Source of the DNA: Acidobacteriota bacterium
Lineage (GTDB): Bacteria; Acidobacteriota; Blastocatellia; Pyrinomonadales; Pyrinomonadaceae
DNA: 5,522 nt
NCBI GenBank assembly: GCA_013698055.1
Contig: JACCVS010000512.1
Coordinates: 1 to 5,522 of the forward strand
Reading direction: 5' to 3'
Part shown: one piece after another, positions 4,913-5,522 of the stretch
Layout: every line of letters starts with the position of its first letter
How positions within the stretch are numbered: the first letter of the stretch is position 1
Notes under the pieces: model-generated
What the model saw: the letters and a program-made list of their open reading frames with translations, nothing else
The model's database searches: none
What the model was told of the DNA's origin: nothing
Made by a program: the position numbers and the translations under genes

Positions 4913-5522
4913 ATGAGGACACAGCCAAGATTTTTTTTGGCCTCGGCTTTAATGTTGCTCGGCCTGTTCGTGCCTGCGCTTACATTCGCCCAATCAAAAG
5001 GTAATCCAAGCGATAAGTTTCGGCAGTTGGAAGAATTGCTGCCGACGCCGAATGATCAACGAGCGGCTTCAGGCGCGCCCGGTCACGCCTACTGGCAACA
5101 GCGCGCGGATTACAACATCAACGTTGAACTTGACGATGTGAACCAGCGCCTGACAGGATCGGAGACTATCACCTATTACAACAACTCTCCTGATTCGCTC
5201 TCATACCTCTGGCTCCAACTAGACCAGAACATCTGGGCCAAGACTTCCGAGACTTACTCTTCGCAAACCGCACCAAACTTCGACCGCATCCCGTTCTCCA
5301 CCATTGACAATCTGCTCGCGCGACGCGACTTCGATGGCGGCCATCGCATTACCGCCGTCCGCGATGCAAAAGGCGCGGCGCTACCTTACACCATCGTCAA
5401 GACGATGATGCGCATTGACTTGCCGCGCCCGCTTGCGCCTGGACAATCAACCGCCTTCTCCGTTGATTGGAACTACAACATCAACGACCAGCGGCGCATC
5501 GGCGGGCGCACTGGCTACGAAT
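4913..5522 (+). CDS. Secreted M1 family metallopeptidase, N-terminal part
   Basis: The frame runs off the window after 203 codons. Residues 1-26 are a Sec signal peptide (MRTQPRFFLASALMLLGLF then VPALTFA, cleavage before Gln27). A short linker leads to HAYWQQRADYNINVELDD and NQRLTGSETITYYNNSPDSL, then SYLWLQLDQNIW: the beta-rich N-terminal saddle domain of M1 aminopeptidases, where the repeated strand pattern and TGSETITYYNNSPD are typical. RPLAPGQSTAFSVDWNYNIND continues that domain. The zinc-binding HExxH and GxMEN motifs lie beyond the window, so activity cannot be judged. A TTG at 4904, in frame, has AAGGA (4891-4895) eight bases upstream, a better spacing than the ATG has, so the start could be three codons earlier; the signal peptide fits both. 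It probably acts in the periplasm or outside the cell to degrade peptides. Confidence 0.85.
   Translation, partial: MRTQPRFFLASALMLLGLFVPALTFAQSKGNPSDKFRQLEELLPTPNDQRAASGAPGHAYWQQRADYNINVELDDVNQRLTGSETITYYNNSPDSLSYLWLQLDQNIWAKTSETYSSQTAPNFDRIPFSTIDNLLARRDFDGGHRITAVRDAKGAALPYTIVKTMMRIDLPRPLAPGQSTAFSVDWNYNINDQRRIGGRTGYE

Overview
The window is a bacterial chromosomal segment of moderate G+C with short genes in both orientations. The last gene encodes a secreted M1-type peptidase whose N-terminal style, together with the exported glycine-zipper protein, is reminiscent of Acidobacteriota (Blastocatellia-like soil bacteria). That placement is an impression from protein style, not from a phylogenetic marker. 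No rRNA, tRNA, CRISPR array, integrase or transposase is visible.

Layout. Positions 1-297 hold the decayed middle of a zinc-type quinone oxidoreductase/alcohol dehydrogenase, with an in-frame TAG and no C-terminal half. At about 251 its similarity fades and an antisense open stretch, looking like the tail of a membrane protein, begins. An intact OsmC-type peroxiredoxin (439-864, +) follows. It converges on an A1S_2505-like phage-associated protein (943-1341, -). After a non-coding stretch with a short possible coding relic (1418-1501) comes a small polytopic membrane protein (1612-1998, -), divergent from a secreted glycine-zipper protein (2289-2606, +). That gene ends in a very strong intrinsic terminator (about 2676-2725). 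MsrB (2849-3247, +, GTG start) follows, then a hairpin-rich spacer, a 72-residue unknown protein (3410-3628, -), a GC-rich palindrome-packed element (about 3672-3840), MsrA with an export signal (4007-4675, +), a promoter-like site, and the start of the M1 peptidase (4913 to the window end, +).

Theme. Three of the eight intact or partial genes repair or remove oxidative damage: OsmC reduces organic hydroperoxides, MsrB reduces methionine-R-sulfoxide and MsrA reduces methionine-S-sulfoxide. They are not one operon, since terminators, opposite-strand genes and the palindromic element separate them. MsrB has no export signal, whereas MsrA appears exported and has no resolving cysteine, so the two probably work in different compartments.

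The least explained parts are the multi-hairpin element at 3672-3840, the solitary phage-type protein at 943-1341, and the gene-remnant junction at 1-430. I do not see a clear new multi-gene system here.
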